Source: CAYXDR01 sp046498185
GTDB taxonomy: Bacteria > Desulfobacterota > DSM-4660 > Desulfatiglandales > Desulfatiglandaceae
Direction of reading: 5' to 3'
Length of the DNA: 6,457 bases
Assembly: GCA_046498185.1 (NCBI GenBank)
Contig: JAWOBE010000122.1
Span: 1-6,457 of the forward strand
The position numbers were made by a program, and so were the translations under genes. The notes below the pieces were generated by a model. The model was not told the origin of the DNA, did no database searches, and saw only the letters and a list, made by a program, of their open reading frames with translations. This document shows, piece after piece, positions 6,160 to 6,457 of this stretch. Numbering within the stretch: position 1 is the stretch's first letter; the number at the start of each line of letters is the position of its first letter.

Positions 6160-6222
6160 TAAACGTTCCCGTGATTCGGGATGAGTTATGGATAGCCCGG
6201 CGGATCGTCCCGATAAACGTTC
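6160..6222. repeat. 9-bp direct repeat flanking a potential stem in the PhzF leader
   Basis: TAAACGTTC occurs at 6160-6168 and 6214-6222, 54 bp apart, each containing the palindrome AACGTT. Between the copies TCGGGA (6176-6181) can pair with TCCCGA (6208-6213) around a 26-base interior. The arrangement could be a regulator site pair or a structured leader. It matches no riboswitch that I recognise. Confidence 0.35.
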
Positions 6223-6266
6223 TTTTCGCGTGGAATAGGATTGTTCGAAACCTTCAGGAGAAAACT

Positions 6267-6457
6267 ATGAAAATACCAATTTACCAGGTCGACGCTTTCA
6301 CCTCATCTGTTTTTTCCGGAAATCCTGCAGCAGTCTGTCTACTCGACGAGTGGATTGATGAAACATGCTTGCAATCCATAGCAGCTGAAAATAATTTGTC
6401 TGAGACAGCGTTTCTCGTTCAAAACAAGGATGATTTCGAACTGCGATGGTTTACCCC
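6267..6457 (+). CDS. PhzF-family isomerase/epimerase-like protein, N-terminal part
   Basis: The first 63 codons of a gene cut by the window edge. The N-terminus reads IYQVDAFTSSVFSGNPAAVC, followed by AENNLSETAFL and then LRWFTP. These are the hallmark segments of the PhzF family (phenazine-biosynthesis-like, related to diaminopimelate epimerase). E46 in NLSETAF corresponds to the catalytic glutamate of PhzF. AGGAG at 6256-6260 lies six bases before ATG 6267. Most genomic PhzF-like proteins are not in phenazine clusters and their substrates are unknown, so no pathway should be inferred from the name. The remaining three quarters or so of the protein, including the second half of the fold, is outside the window. 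Confidence 0.92.
   Translation, partial: MKIPIYQVDAFTSSVFSGNPAAVCLLDEWIDETCLQSIAAENNLSETAFLVQNKDDFELRWFT

Overview
The window looks like chromosomal DNA of a Gram-negative, environmental bacterium. Large multi-PAS orphan histidine kinases, one with a periplasmic solute-binding sensor, and a four-cysteine PAS domain are typical of the Desulfobacterota/deltaproteobacteria. That placement is an inference from gene style; no marker gene in the window fixes the taxon.

Layout. Positions 58-1581 (+) encode a soluble PAS-PAS histidine kinase, starting at an ATG behind a clear GGAGG. An initiator tRNA-fMet (1645-1721, +) follows, with its own sigma70-like promoter (1605-1633) and a strong intrinsic terminator (1732-1765). 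A 970-residue hybrid kinase (1796-4708, -) converges on it: signal peptide, periplasmic solute-binding domain, one membrane helix, two PAS domains, kinase core and C-terminal receiver. About 310 bp without a clear gene (4709-5021) holds candidate divergent promoters that share one -35 box.

Positions 5022-5306 (-) encode a small protein with the conserved look of an EYDF/RGKY antitoxin-like family. It has its own palindrome over a candidate -10 box and an unusual C-terminal tail. Next is a complete, AT-rich vapBC toxin-antitoxin pair (vapC 5417-5791, vapB 5779-5982, both -, overlapping by 13 nt). It has a good promoter, and a pair of ATGCATAAA sites exactly 20 bp apart lies over that promoter as the probable autoregulatory operator. 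The right end begins a PhzF-family gene (6267 to the edge, +), preceded by a leader with nested inverted repeats and a 9-bp direct repeat.

How the parts fit. Both kinases lack an adjacent separate response regulator: the first must signal to an unlinked partner, the second carries its own receiver. The tRNA is an independent transcription unit between the convergent kinase genes. vapBC plus the small protein form an accessory patch, and the base composition of vapBC suggests horizontal acquisition. I see no insertion sequence, integrase or CRISPR array. The parts most worth a second look are the small antitoxin-like gene beside vapBC and the twin operator upstream of vapB.
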